Assembly (NCBI GenBank): GCA_002354635.1
Contig: DELZ01000002.1
Coordinates: 372,001 to 436,000, forward strand
Origin: Sphingomonadales bacterium UBA2683
GTDB taxonomy: Bacteria; Pseudomonadota; Alphaproteobacteria; Sphingomonadales; Sphingomonadaceae
DNA length: 64,000 nucleotides
Direction: 5' to 3'
A program made the translations under genes and the position numbers. This document shows positions 1 to 8,499 of the stretch, piece by piece. The notes under the pieces were generated by a model, which was given only the letters and a program-made list of their open reading frames with translations, was not told where the DNA came from and ran no database searches. Within the stretch, counting starts at the first letter, position 1; every line of letters begins with the position of its first letter.

Positions 1-369
1 GTGGATCTCGTCTACGAACAGCAAGGTCGCCTTGCCGGACTGGAAGCGCATCTCGGCTTCGGCAAAAACCTTTTTGAGATCGGCCACACCGGAAAAAACG
101 GCGGAAATCGCCTTGAAATGCAATTCCGTCTGGTCCGCGAGCAAGCGCGCAAGGCTCGTCTTGCCCGTGCCCGGTGGCCCCCAGAGAATGATCGAAGACA
201 GCCGTCCGGCGGCCACCATCCGCCCGATCGTGCCTGCGGCGCCGACGAGATGGTCCTGACCGACGATGTCGCTCAACTGCCTGGGTCGCAACCGGTCGGC
301 GAGCGGCGCTTCCGGAGTTTTTCCCGACCCCTGTTGCCGATCCTCCTTGTCGTCAAACAGGCCCGGCAT
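1..369 (-). CDS. rarA: Replication-associated recombination protein A, 3' part missing
   Basis: AAA+ ATPase of the RarA/MgsA/WRNIP1 family, related to clamp loaders, which acts at stalled replication forks. Translating the minus strand from the ATG at 369 gives 123 residues running off the left edge. Walker A GPPGTGKT is at residues 64-71 and Walker B LLFVDEIH is the last visible stretch (116-123). The N-terminus carries PLADRLRPRQLSDIVGQDH, typical of this family. Only the N-terminal third is in the window. The start codon lies two bases after the stop of the upstream glycosyltransferase gene, so the two are probably co-transcribed. The family assignment is firm; the rest of the gene is unseen. 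Confidence 0.9.
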   Translation of the reverse strand, partial: MPGLFDDKEDRQQGSGKTPEAPLADRLRPRQLSDIVGQDHLVGAAGTIGRMVAAGRLSSIILWGPPGTGKTSLARLLADQTELHFKAISAVFSGVADLKKVFAEAEMRFQSGKATLLFVDEIH

Positions 370-371
370 GG

Positions 372-1553
372 CTAGCGGACAGCGATTTGCTTGATGGGTC
401 CATGACCGGCCTGCCGCTGGCGGACCAGTCGCATATAGGTTTGGGCAACGGTGTTGTTGATCTGGTCCCAGCTATAGTCTTCCGCCCGCTTTTCGCCGGC
501 TGTGCCATGGGCCGCGCGCACATCAAGATTTTCGCAATAGAGCTGGAGCGCATCGGCAAATCCCCGAACAGCCCCCGGAATAACCAGTTTGCCCGACTCG
601 TTGTTTTTCACCAGACTCTGGCTGCCGGTGGCCTTGGCCGCCACGACCGGCAAGCCGCAAGCCATGGCTTCCAGCGTCACATTACCGAATGTCTCGGTGA
701 TCGAGGGATTGAACAGCATATCCATGCTGGCGACCGCCCGGCCGAGGTCACTGCCTTGCTGAAATCCGGCGAAAATGGCCCCCGGCATTCTTTCTTCGAA
801 CCACTGCTGGGCGGGGCCTTCGCCGATCACCAATACCTTGTGAGCGACTTTCCGGCGTTTCAGTTCGTCTATGGAATCGGAGAATACGTCCAGCCCCTTT
901 TCCATCACCAGTCGCCCGAGAAAGCCGATCGCCGGTTCATCGTCGGCAATGCCCAGCGACTGCCGCCATTGCAGGTCGCGGCGACCGGAATGGAATATCT
1001 CGCGGTCAACGCCGCGCGACCAGATTCCGACGTCATAGTTCATCCGCTGGTCACGGAGCACCTGGGCCATCGATTCCGACGGCGCCACCAGTGCGTCACA
1101 GCGGCGGTACAAACGCCGCAATATCGCTTCGATCACCGGTTCCAGAAAGGCCAGATTATAATAGCGGGGATAGGTCTCGAACCGGGTATGCACCGACGCG
1201 AGTACCGGTATATTCCTGCGCCGCGCCCAGGCCACCATCTTGTGTCCGACCCGGTCGGGGCTCGATATCTGCATGATATTGGGATTGAATCGCTCCAGAT
1301 CCCTGCGCACATCGCTGGAAATGCGGGTTGGAAAGCGATATTCGCCGCGTCCGGGAAAGGCCACCGAAGGCACGCTGACCAGATCGCCCGTCGGCTCGAA
1401 CGCCGGCGTATCGGTGGTCGGCGAATAGACGCGCACGGCAGCGCCCTGACGGAGCAGATAGTCTACCAGCCGGTTGAGCGCCTGGTTGGCGCCATCGCGC
1501 ACGAAATTGTAGTTGCCGCTGTACAGGGCAATACGAAGGTCACTGATTTCCAT
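372..1553 (-). CDS. GT4-family glycosyltransferase
   Basis: GT-B fold glycosyltransferase family 4 protein, about 393 residues. The N-terminal acceptor domain begins RIALYSGNYNFVRDGAN, and the C-terminal donor domain has the retaining-GT4 signature around ETFGNVTLEAMACGLPVV (near residues 290-305) and the phosphate-binding stretch FLGRLVMEKG. It resembles GDP-mannose-dependent mannosyltransferases (MgtA/PimB type), which modify glycolipids at the cytoplasmic membrane; the real donor and acceptor cannot be read from sequence. I chose the start at 1553 (MEISDLRIA) because GAAGG lies about five bases upstream; a longer reading frame starts at 1589. It sits directly upstream of rarA with a 2-bp gap. 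Confidence 0.85.
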   Translation of the reverse strand: MEISDLRIALYSGNYNFVRDGANQALNRLVDYLLRQGAAVRVYSPTTDTPAFEPTGDLVSVPSVAFPGRGEYRFPTRISSDVRRDLERFNPNIMQISSPDRVGHKMVAWARRRNIPVLASVHTRFETYPRYYNLAFLEPVIEAILRRLYRRCDALVAPSESMAQVLRDQRMNYDVGIWSRGVDREIFHSGRRDLQWRQSLGIADDEPAIGFLGRLVMEKGLDVFSDSIDELKRRKVAHKVLVIGEGPAQQWFEERMPGAIFAGFQQGSDLGRAVASMDMLFNPSITETFGNVTLEAMACGLPVVAAKATGSQSLVKNNESGKLVIPGAVRGFADALQLYCENLDVRAAHGTAGEKRAEDYSWDQINNTVAQTYMRLVRQRQAGHGPIKQIAVR

Positions 1554-1617
1554 GGAAACCTTCAAGCATAGTCGGGGGAGAATTGCCATTATGAACTTGC
1601 TCGGCTAGCAGGCTGAT

Positions 1618-2271
1618 ATGATCCGCACCCGGCTTGACCATCTGCTGACCGGCACGCCGCAACCGTTCCGCGCGGACGGTGAGATGAGCGCGATTGCCAA
1701 GACTTCTGTCGATCAACCGCTGATGCTGGGTTTTCTGGGCCTGGAGGGGGACCGGGTTGCCGATCCGGTCCATCATGGCGGTCCGGACAAGGCGCTCCAT
1801 CTCTATCCGGTAGAACATTATCCGTTCTGGCGCGAAAAATATCCCGAGGTCACGGTGCTCGAGAGCCCCGGCGCGTTCGGCGAAAATTTCAGCTGCGGGC
1901 AGATGATCGAATCACAGCTTTGTCTGGGTGATATTTTCCGCGTCGGCGAGGCGTTGATCGAATGCAGTCATGCGCGGCAGCCGTGCTGGAAACTCAATCA
2001 CCGTTTCGGAAAGCCCGATGTCCTGAAAACCGTGGTCCGGACCGGCAGGTCCGGCAGCTATTTCCGGGTGCTGGAGGAGGGCCGGGTGCGGGCAGGGGAC
2101 GCGATGGTCCAGCAGGCCCGCCCGTTTCCAGACTGGCCGCTGGATCGTCTGTTCGGGATGATTGTGGCCGGCCAGCACAAGGGCCGGGATGCCGAACTCA
2201 AAGCGCTCTCGGCCAATCCGGTACTGGCCGAAACATGGCGGAACCGGGCCGCACAACTGGTCGATATCTGA
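1618..2271 (+). CDS. MOSC domain protein, YiiM-like
   Basis: 217-residue protein with a MOSC domain, the beta-barrel fold shared with the C-terminus of molybdenum cofactor sulfurase. Diagnostic stretches are DPVHHGGPDKALHLYP (about residues 57-72), GAFGENFS, and SHARQPCWKL with a conserved Cys. YiiM-type MOSC proteins transfer electrons to molybdenum enzymes that reduce N-hydroxylated compounds such as 6-hydroxylaminopurine. It is transcribed alone, divergent from the glycosyltransferase gene and convergent with corC. moaD and moaE, needed for the cofactor, lie elsewhere in the window (19.0-19.7 kb). Substrate is not predictable. Confidence 0.85.
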   Translation: MIRTRLDHLLTGTPQPFRADGEMSAIAKTSVDQPLMLGFLGLEGDRVADPVHHGGPDKALHLYPVEHYPFWREKYPEVTVLESPGAFGENFSCGQMIESQLCLGDIFRVGEALIECSHARQPCWKLNHRFGKPDVLKTVVRTGRSGSYFRVLEEGRVRAGDAMVQQARPFPDWPLDRLFGMIVAGQHKGRDAELKALSANPVLAETWRNRAAQLVDI

Positions 2272-2276
2272 CGGCG

Positions 2277-3215
2277 CTATGCGCTTTCGTCAGGGGTAGG
2301 CGGATGCAGGCGCAAGCGGGTCACCCGGCGATCGTCGGCTTCGGTAATTTCCAGTATCCAGCCGCTCGGATGTTCCAGCCGTTCGCCGACGGTGGGAATA
2401 TGGCCGGCCAGCACAAAGGCCAGACCACCGATGGTGTCGACATCCTCTTCGATTTCTTCGAGCGCGGAGTCGATCATCTCGCCGACATCGTCCAGCTCGG
2501 CGCGGGCATCCGCTTCCCAGATGCCGTCCTCCAGCTGCACCAGCTGAGGGACGGGTTCGTCGTCATGCTCGTCCTCGATCTCGCCGGTGATTTCCTCGAC
2601 AATATCCTCGATCGTGACGAGGCCTTCGGTGCCGTTATATTCATCGAAGATGATCGCGAGGTGGATGCGGGTTGCACGCATTTCGGCCAGCAGGTCGAGC
2701 ACGCCCATGGATTCAGGGACAAAGCGCGGTTGCCGGAGAAACGGTGTAATATCGTCCGGGAACGGGCCACCCTTGGCGACGATCGCAAAAATGTCCTTGA
2801 TGTGGATCATGCCGATAATATTGTCCAGATTCTCGCGGAAAACCGGGATGCGGCTGTGTCCGTGTTCGGAGAATATATCGACGAACTCGCTGAACGGGGC
2901 ACTGACCTCGATGGCGATTATGTCGGCGCGGGGAACGGCGATATCATCAACCCGATGCTCGCTGAAATGCAACATGTTGCGCAACATTTCCAGTTCCAGC
3001 GACGATATGTCCGCCTTGCCGTTGGAATCGGACTCCGCATCGCTTTCGTGATCATCGATGACTTCTTCGATCTGCGCACGCAGACTGTTGTCATCATTGT
3101 TGCCGAACAGCAGAGCCTTCAGGCTCCGCCATATTCGCCCGGGTTCTTCTTCTTCCCTGGTCTGGCTGCTGCTGCGTGTTGCGCCGGAGCCACTGTCATT
3201 TTCAACGTCGGTCAT
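2277..3215 (-). CDS. corC: CBS/CorC_HlyC domain protein (YbeX-like)
   Basis: 312-residue cytoplasmic protein of the hemolysin C/CorC/YbeX family. An acidic N-terminus is followed by a CBS pair (about residues 90-215; VPRADIIAIE and HSRIPVF in the first repeat) and a C-terminal CorC_HlyC transporter-associated domain (about 230-305). YbeX/CorC has been linked to Mg/Co efflux and, in E. coli, to ribosome and RNA maturation together with YbeY and YbeZ. Here it follows ybeY by 12 bases in the conserved miaB-phoH-ybeY-corC order, which supports the ribosome-related role. The usual next gene lnt is absent; a MOSC gene on the other strand follows. Confidence 0.9.
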   Translation of the reverse strand: MTDVENDSGSGATRSSSQTREEEEPGRIWRSLKALLFGNNDDNSLRAQIEEVIDDHESDAESDSNGKADISSLELEMLRNMLHFSEHRVDDIAVPRADIIAIEVSAPFSEFVDIFSEHGHSRIPVFRENLDNIIGMIHIKDIFAIVAKGGPFPDDITPFLRQPRFVPESMGVLDLLAEMRATRIHLAIIFDEYNGTEGLVTIEDIVEEITGEIEDEHDDEPVPQLVQLEDGIWEADARAELDDVGEMIDSALEEIEEDVDTIGGLAFVLAGHIPTVGERLEHPSGWILEITEADDRRVTRLRLHPPTPDESA

Positions 3216-3227
3216 TCTTGCTTTTGA

Positions 3228-3743
3228 TTACCTGCTTTGCGCTTGTTCTGCGTAAGGATTGGCGATGCCAAGGGTTGCCAGTGCATTAATTTCGCAATTT
3301 TCCATCAACCCTGCATCGGTGTCGTTTTCATGATCATATCCTAGCAAATGCAGCGACCCGTGCACAATCAAATGTGACACATGATCGGAAAAGGCGACGT
3401 TCTTTGCCAGGGCTTCCGCTCGACAGGTCTCATAAGCCAGAATGATATCCCCGAGCAGTGCCTCTCCATCGTCGGTATTCGCCAGCGTTTCCAGCAGATC
3501 GGGCTGGATTTGCGGGAAGGACAGGACGTTGGTCGGCTTGTCCTTGCCACGATACGCCTTGTTGAGGGAATGGACTTCGCTGTCGTCCGACAGCTTCACA
3601 CTGACCTCCAGCGCAAAATTGCGTGACAGGAGATCGGCATGGGATGACGCGCTGATCGCCGCCTTTGCCGCCCGTCCGGCCAAATCCGTCCAGTGCTTTT
3701 CATGATCCCATTCGGAAGAGGCGGTCAATTCAGTCTGGAGCAT
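3228..3743 (-). CDS. ybeY: Endoribonuclease YbeY (16S rRNA maturation)
   Basis: Single-strand-specific metal-dependent endoribonuclease needed for 16S rRNA 3' maturation and 70S quality control. The metal-binding motif HGSLHLLGYDH has His128, His132 and His138, and KPTNVLSFP (about 69-77) is the other family hallmark. I chose ATG 3743 (171 residues, usual family length 150-170) because GAAGG precedes it by five bases; ATG 3755 is a possible alternative, and the open frame extends to 3911 inside phoH. The start overlaps the phoH stop by 14 bases, so translation is probably coupled. Confidence 0.95.
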   Translation of the reverse strand: MLQTELTASSEWDHEKHWTDLAGRAAKAAISASSHADLLSRNFALEVSVKLSDDSEVHSLNKAYRGKDKPTNVLSFPQIQPDLLETLANTDDGEALLGDIILAYETCRAEALAKNVAFSDHVSHLIVHGSLHLLGYDHENDTDAGLMENCEINALATLGIANPYAEQAQSR

Positions 3744-4761
3744 CTTTGCCTTCATAGGCTTCGACGATCTTGCCAACCAGCGGATGCCGTACAACATCGC
3801 TGGCACCAAACTGGACCATGCTGACCCGCTCGATATCCTGCAATTTGGTAACGGCGTCCGCCAATCCGGAAACGGCTTCCTTTGGCAGATCGACCTGCTT
3901 GGGGTCGCCACAAATCACCATGCGGCTGTTCATGCCGAACCGGGTGAGAAACATCTTCATCTGCGCGGCCGTGGTATTCTGGGCCTCGTCGAGGATCACA
4001 AATGCATCGGACAGGGTCCGGCCTCGCATGAAGGCGATCGGTGCGATTTCGATCTCGCCGCTCTCGATCCGCCGTTCCACCTGTTCGGCGGGCAGCGTAT
4101 CATAGAGCGCGTCATAGAGCGGACGGAGAAACGGATCGACTTTCTCTTTCAGGTCGCCCGGTAAAAAGCCGATTTTCTCGCCGGCTTCGACCGCCGGGCG
4201 GGACAGGATCAACCGGTCAACGGAGCCGCTGACCAGTTGCGAAACCGCCTGCGCAACCGCAAGATAGGTCTTGCCGGTCCCGGCGGGGCCCAGCGCAAAA
4301 ATCATGTCGTCGCGAGCGAGGGCTTCCATATAATGGGCCTGCCGGACCGAGCGCGGGAAAATCGTTTTCTTGCGCGTCCGGATCATCACCTTTGGCGCGT
4401 CCGCAACATCATTTTTGCTGCCGCCATCGCCGGACGAGGACTGTTTCGCTATCTTGGCAACGCGGGGGTCGGCGGCCATGGCGATAATCGCTTCGACCGC
4501 GCCATTGTCAATTTCCTGACCCTGTTCGAGTCGGTTGTAGATGCCGGTCAATACATCCCGCGCCTGCGCGACGGCGTCTTCCTCGCCCTCGATCTTCAAC
4601 TTTGTACCGCGTGCCGCGATATAGACGCCCAGCCGGTTTTCGATCGCCACTATGTTCCGGTCATATTCGCCGAACAGATCGCCCAGAATCTGAGGATCGT
4701 CAAATTCCAGATCCATCTTGATGAGCTTTCCCGCCGTTGCGGCTTTTGTTTTTTGGACCAT
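3730..4761 (-). CDS. phoH: PhoH family ATPase (PhoH/YbeZ)
   Basis: 343-residue cytoplasmic P-loop ATPase of the PhoH family. Walker A GPAGTGKT is at residues 158-165 and Walker B AFVILDEAQN at 253-262; the N-terminal 120 residues carry a KH-like RNA-binding segment. The family is thought to be an RNA helicase/ATPase that works with the endoribonuclease YbeY, encoded immediately downstream. Despite the name, nothing here suggests phosphate control. Its ATG overlaps the miaB stop in an ATGA-type junction at 4761. Confidence 0.93.
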   Translation of the reverse strand: MVQKTKAATAGKLIKMDLEFDDPQILGDLFGEYDRNIVAIENRLGVYIAARGTKLKIEGEEDAVAQARDVLTGIYNRLEQGQEIDNGAVEAIIAMAADPRVAKIAKQSSSGDGGSKNDVADAPKVMIRTRKKTIFPRSVRQAHYMEALARDDMIFALGPAGTGKTYLAVAQAVSQLVSGSVDRLILSRPAVEAGEKIGFLPGDLKEKVDPFLRPLYDALYDTLPAEQVERRIESGEIEIAPIAFMRGRTLSDAFVILDEAQNTTAAQMKMFLTRFGMNSRMVICGDPKQVDLPKEAVSGLADAVTKLQDIERVSMVQFGASDVVRHPLVGKIVEAYEGKDAPD

Positions 4762-6098
4762 CAGGCAGCAAGTCTTTCTTTGATCTGGCCGGTTAGGCTG
4801 TTCGGGCCGGCCTGGGTGATTTCGATTTCGACCAGATCGCCAATTTCGAGATCAGGCGAAATGATATGGACCGACTGCAGCCAGGGCGTCTTGCCGATCA
4901 GCTGGCCTTCCAGCTTGCCCTTGCGTTCCAGCAATATGTCGGTTGTCCGGCCTACGGTCTGTTGGTTGAACGCATATTGCTGCTCGTTGAGCAGGGCCTG
5001 CAATCGCTGCAGCCGTTCATCCATCACTTCCGGCGCAATCTGCTCGTCCATGGTCGCTGCGGGCGTGCCCGGACGAGGTGAATATTTGAACGAGAAGGCC
5101 TGCGAATAATTGGCGTCGCGGACAATCTGCAAGGTTTCCTCAAAATCCTGATCGCTTTCACCCGGAAAGCCGACGATGAAATCGCCCGAAAGCGCAATAT
5201 CCGGTCGTACAGCGCGCATTCTCGCCAGAATATCGAGATAGCTTTTCGCGCTGTGTGACCGGTTCATCGCCTTGAGCATGCGGTCGCTGCCCGATTGCAC
5301 GGGCAGATGGAGAAAGGGCATCAGCTTGGCAATTTCACCATGCGCGGCAACCAGACCATCGGTCATGTCGTTCGGGTGGCTGGTCATGTAGCGAATGCGT
5401 TTCAGGTCCGGAATCCGGTCGAGCGCCCGGATCAGACCATCCAGTCCCTGGCTTTGGCCCTTGTCGTCCTCTCCGGTCCATGCATTGACATTCTGTCCGA
5501 GCAGCGTGATTTCGCGGGCGCCACCATCGACCAGCGCCTTGGCCTCATCGATCAGATCGGACCATGGCCGGGAAATTTCCGCGCCCCGCGTGTAGGGAAC
5601 CACGCAATAGGTGCAAAATTTGTCGCATCCTTCCTGAACCGTCAGGAAAGCCGTGGGCCGGGCCTGTTTGCCGCGGGACGGCAGGATGTCGAATTTCGAT
5701 ATTGCGGGCATGTCGGTATCGAGCGCCTTCTTGCCGGATTTCGCCAATTCCATCAGTTCGGGCAACCGGTGATAGGCCTGTGGTCCGACGACGATGTCGA
5801 CGCTTGGCGCCCGGCGGGAAATTTCCTTCCCTTCGGCCTGGGCCACGCAACCGGCCACGGCAATCATCGGGCTGGAACCGTCTTTCCGGCGCAACCGGCC
5901 GATGTCTGAATAGACCTTGTCGACCGCCTTCTCGCGGATATGGCAGGTATTGAGGACCACCAGGTCGGCTTCTTCACCATTGTCGGCGGCGGTCATGCCC
6001 TGATCGACAAGCAATTCGGACATGCGCTCGCCGTCGTAGACGTTCATCTGGCAGCCAAAGGATTTGATATGGAATTTTTTGGGATCGGCTTGAGTCAT
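4761..6098 (-). CDS. miaB: tRNA-2-methylthio-N6-dimethylallyladenosine synthase MiaB
   Basis: Radical SAM methylthiotransferase that adds the 2-methylthio group to i6A37 of tRNAs reading UNN codons. 445 residues, normal length. The N-terminal UPF0004 domain supplies Cys16 (SFGCQMN), Cys52 and Cys84 for the auxiliary 4Fe-4S cluster; the radical SAM motif GCDKFCTYCVVPYTRG gives Cys158, Cys162 and Cys165; a C-terminal TRAM domain ends the protein. It heads the miaB-phoH-ybeY-corC run and follows plsC by 9 bases. Confidence 0.97.
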   Translation of the reverse strand: MTQADPKKFHIKSFGCQMNVYDGERMSELLVDQGMTAADNGEEADLVVLNTCHIREKAVDKVYSDIGRLRRKDGSSPMIAVAGCVAQAEGKEISRRAPSVDIVVGPQAYHRLPELMELAKSGKKALDTDMPAISKFDILPSRGKQARPTAFLTVQEGCDKFCTYCVVPYTRGAEISRPWSDLIDEAKALVDGGAREITLLGQNVNAWTGEDDKGQSQGLDGLIRALDRIPDLKRIRYMTSHPNDMTDGLVAAHGEIAKLMPFLHLPVQSGSDRMLKAMNRSHSAKSYLDILARMRAVRPDIALSGDFIVGFPGESDQDFEETLQIVRDANYSQAFSFKYSPRPGTPAATMDEQIAPEVMDERLQRLQALLNEQQYAFNQQTVGRTTDILLERKGKLEGQLIGKTPWLQSVHIISPDLEIGDLVEIEITQAGPNSLTGQIKERLAA

Positions 6099-6107
6099 AG
6101 ACCGCGG

Positions 6108-6854
6108 CTATACAATGGGTTTGCCCCCCAGGGAAGCCGAAAGCGGTGCTGCTATTCTTCGCCGGGCCTCCGCCGCGATTTCCTTCCTGCAGGAATAGTG
6201 GGACGGATCAAAGGGGTCCAGAAAATGCACCTCGACCAGAAAGCTGCTTCTTCGGGTCAGCAGCCGCCAGGCATTGGAAGGCGCGCTTTCTTCGCCCGTC
6301 CAGCCTATCTCGAGGGCATTTTCCCCGTAATTCAGAAAAATCGGCTGTACGATTATCCCCGGAGGCGGTGGATCGAGGACCTTGAGCAGCGGCGCCTTGA
6401 AAGGGAGCAGGGTCGAACCGTCTGTCGTGGTACCTTCGGGAAAAATGGTAATGGCCCAGGTCTCTTCCAGCGCATCACGCAATTGATTGATCTGCTGGGC
6501 TACACCCATCCGGTCCGACCGTGACACAAATACCGTGTCGTTCAATTTGCAGAGCCAGCCGATGATCGGCCAGTTGCCGATTTCCTCTTTCGACACAAAA
6601 GCGGTGCCGCTGTGCCCGCCAAGAATCGCGATATCCACCCAGGACAAGTGGTTCGATATGAAGAATACGTCCCGTCGGATCGGTGTGCCGATAATCTTCA
6701 CGCGTGCGCCGCACCCGAAGGCCGCGATCTTGAGAAATGTGCGCGGCCAGGGATTGGGCAGCCTCAGCAAGCGCCATAAATAGTAAAAGGGGATGCAAAC
6801 GAACAGCGCTGTAAAAATCAGCAGCATCCGCAAGGTGAATCTTATATAACCCAT
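6108..6854 (-). CDS. plsC: 1-acyl-sn-glycerol-3-phosphate acyltransferase
   Basis: Membrane-bound PlsC/LPLAT-family acyltransferase that converts lysophosphatidic acid to phosphatidic acid in phospholipid synthesis. 248 residues. One N-terminal membrane helix (about 8-28), catalytic HX4D in NHLSWVD (68-74) and the FPEGTT motif (138-143) are visible. I placed the start at ATG 6854 because GGAG lies eight bases upstream; ATG 6887 has no Shine-Dalgarno, and still longer frames run into fur. It lies between fur and miaB on the same strand. A non-phospholipid acceptor, such as ornithine lipid, cannot be excluded. Confidence 0.88.
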   Translation of the reverse strand: MGYIRFTLRMLLIFTALFVCIPFYYLWRLLRLPNPWPRTFLKIAAFGCGARVKIIGTPIRRDVFFISNHLSWVDIAILGGHSGTAFVSKEEIGNWPIIGWLCKLNDTVFVSRSDRMGVAQQINQLRDALEETWAITIFPEGTTTDGSTLLPFKAPLLKVLDPPPPGIIVQPIFLNYGENALEIGWTGEESAPSNAWRLLTRRSSFLVEVHFLDPFDPSHYSCRKEIAAEARRRIAAPLSASLGGKPIV

Positions 6855-6933
6855 CGGGCTCGCTCCGTCCCATAACCGATATGCCATTGGATGGGTGTCA
6901 CAATCTCGTGCATCCGGGTCGGGATATGGCACA

Positions 6934-7356
6934 CTAGCTTTTTCTGGCGAGAGATACGCCATATAGCTCCATACGGTGATCGACCAGCCGGTAACCCAGC
7001 TTTTCAGCGATCTGCTTTTGCAGTGCTTCCAGTTCGGGATCGACAAATTCGATCACGCGACCGGTTTCCACATCAATAAGATGATCATGATGCGCTTCGG
7101 GAACAGCTTCATAGCGCGCCCGACCGTCGCCAAAATCATGGCGATCCAATATGCCGGCCTCTTCAAACAGGCGTACCGTCCGGTAGACGGTCGCAATCGA
7201 AATGCGGGAGTCCACCGCAGATGCCCGTTCGTGCAGGGTTTCGACATCGGGATGATCTTCTGCATCGGAAATGACGCGCGCAATCACCCGACGCTGGTCG
7301 GTGATGCGGAGCCCTTTTTCCGCACATAATGCTTCAAGATCAATTTTTTGCGGCAT
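6934..7356 (-). CDS. fur: Fur-family metal-responsive repressor
   Basis: 140-residue Fur-superfamily regulator: N-terminal winged helix (recognition helix around ISIATVYRTVRLFEEAG, about 52-68) and C-terminal dimerisation/metal domain with HHDH at 89-92. The CxxC pair that follows HHDHL in E. coli Fur is replaced by DVETG, so the structural zinc site is missing, as in many alphaproteobacterial Fur/Mur proteins. It may therefore sense Mn or Fe; sequence alone does not decide between Fur and Mur. It is followed by plsC after about 80 bases and separated from mucR by a strong hairpin. Confidence 0.9.
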   Translation of the reverse strand: MPQKIDLEALCAEKGLRITDQRRVIARVISDAEDHPDVETLHERASAVDSRISIATVYRTVRLFEEAGILDRHDFGDGRARYEAVPEAHHDHLIDVETGRVIEFVDPELEALQKQIAEKLGYRLVDHRMELYGVSLARKS

Positions 7357-7413
7357 AGAACCCTTCCGTTATGCTGGGGAAGACTCTATGCGGGGCGACG
7401 GATATTGCAAAGA

Positions 7414-7443
7414 GAAAATTGCGGCAAAAGTGCCGCAATTTTC
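7414..7443 (-). terminator. Perfect 12-bp hairpin after mucR
   Basis: GAAAATTGCGGC (7414-7425) and GCCGCAATTTTC (7432-7443) are exact inverted repeats with a 6-base loop. On the minus strand the GC-rich top is followed by a T-rich arm, as in an intrinsic terminator. It sits 27 bases after the mucR stop and upstream of fur, so it should end the mucR transcript and give fur its own promoter. Confidence 0.8.
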
Positions 7444-7469
7444 GAATTTCATTGCAACCGGAAATACGC

Positions 7470-7886
7470 CTATTTCTTTTTGCCCTTTTTCTTGCCGAGG
7501 CCGATTGCCTTGGCAAGCTGCCTGCGCTTTTCCGCATAGTTGGGTGCAACCATCGGATAATCGTTCGGCAGGCCCCATTTTGCGCGATAGTCTTCCGGCG
7601 TCATGCCATAATGGGTCATCAGGTGGCGTTTGAGCATTTTCAGCTTTTTGCCATCTTCAAGACAGACGACATAATCGGGTTTGATTGATGCCTTGATTGG
7701 CACCGCAGGATCCGGTCGGGCTTGTTCGGCCGCTTCGCCGGAAAGACCGGCCAGGGCGCCATGAACACTGCTAATGATAAGCGGTAAATCAGATACCGCT
7801 ACGCTATTGTTGCTGACATGTGCAGCAACAATGTCTGAAGTGAGCGTTATTAACGTCTCATTCAGAGCAATTTCTTCCTCTGTCAT
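7470..7886 (-). CDS. MucR/Ros family zinc-finger transcriptional regulator
   Basis: 138-residue regulator of the Ros/MucR family, a prokaryotic C2H2-like zinc finger found mainly in Alphaproteobacteria. The finger shows Cys75, Asp78, His88 and His92 (VCLEDGKKLKMLKRHLMTHYG region), with the second Cys replaced by Asp as in many family members, followed by the conserved TPEDYRAKWGLPNDYPMVAP block. The C-terminus is strongly basic (KKKGKKK). MucR proteins act as heterochromatin-like gene silencers and control exopolysaccharide, motility and the cell cycle in relatives. A perfect hairpin downstream separates it from fur. Confidence 0.93.
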   Translation of the reverse strand: MTEEEIALNETLITLTSDIVAAHVSNNSVAVSDLPLIISSVHGALAGLSGEAAEQARPDPAVPIKASIKPDYVVCLEDGKKLKMLKRHLMTHYGMTPEDYRAKWGLPNDYPMVAPNYAEKRRQLAKAIGLGKKKGKKK

Positions 7887-7992
7887 ATTCTGTTACCTTT
7901 GTGCGACTATTATTTTTATATTGCATATGCTGCATATTGTTATTTGCACAATCTGTCAGGCCCTGCAACTGGCAAAGCAATCAGAAATTGCT

Positions 7993-8496
7993 CTAAATGG
8001 ACAGGTCGGCCTTATAAGTAACCGCGTCAAACTTCTCCATTTTCGGTCCAGTATAATAGGCTTTTCGTAATCCGATCCTGTGAAAACCGAATTTGGTATA
8101 CAGTTTTTCGGCGGGATTACCGGCTCTCATTTCGAGAAAGACGGATGCGACATGATGCGATCGCGCCGCTTGCAGCATATGATCGAGCAATAGATATCCG
8201 ATACCCTGGCCCTGACATTCCGGAGCAACGGCCACCATCAACAATTCTTCCTCGTCGGCCGCCTGGCGACTGATGACAAAGCCGCAGACCTTTTCCTTCC
8301 GGGCTGCGATCAACAGTTTGGCACTGGGCATGGAAAGCATCGACCGGCATTGGTGATTGTTCCATCCTTCACCATAGGTCTTGGGAAACGCGCGATCCAT
8401 GACCTGCATGACAGCATCCAGATGGCTCAGGTCTCCTGACAGTATTTCCGCGGGGCCAAGCCTCTGGTGATCCCGTGGATGCTGACGAGTCGCCAT
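7993..8496 (-). CDS. rimI: Ribosomal protein S18-alanine N-acetyltransferase
   Basis: 167-residue GNAT-fold acetyltransferase. The acetyl-CoA pyrophosphate loop reads QGQGIGYLLL (about residues 95-105), followed by the typical EMRAGNPAEKLYTKFGFHRIG segment. RimI acetylates the N-terminal alanine of ribosomal protein S18. It begins three bases after the tsaB stop, and a tsaB-rimI pair is a widespread arrangement, which supports RimI over a generic GNAT enzyme. Confidence 0.9.
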   Translation of the reverse strand: MATRQHPRDHQRLGPAEILSGDLSHLDAVMQVMDRAFPKTYGEGWNNHQCRSMLSMPSAKLLIAARKEKVCGFVISRQAADEEELLMVAVAPECQGQGIGYLLLDHMLQAARSHHVASVFLEMRAGNPAEKLYTKFGFHRIGLRKAYYTGPKMEKFDAVTYKADLSI

Positions 8497-8499
8497 CGC

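Noticed and set aside
387..1571. 394-codon open frame on the plus strand
   Set aside because: It is the exact antisense of the glycosyltransferase gene, has no recognisable domain and is a codon-bias shadow.
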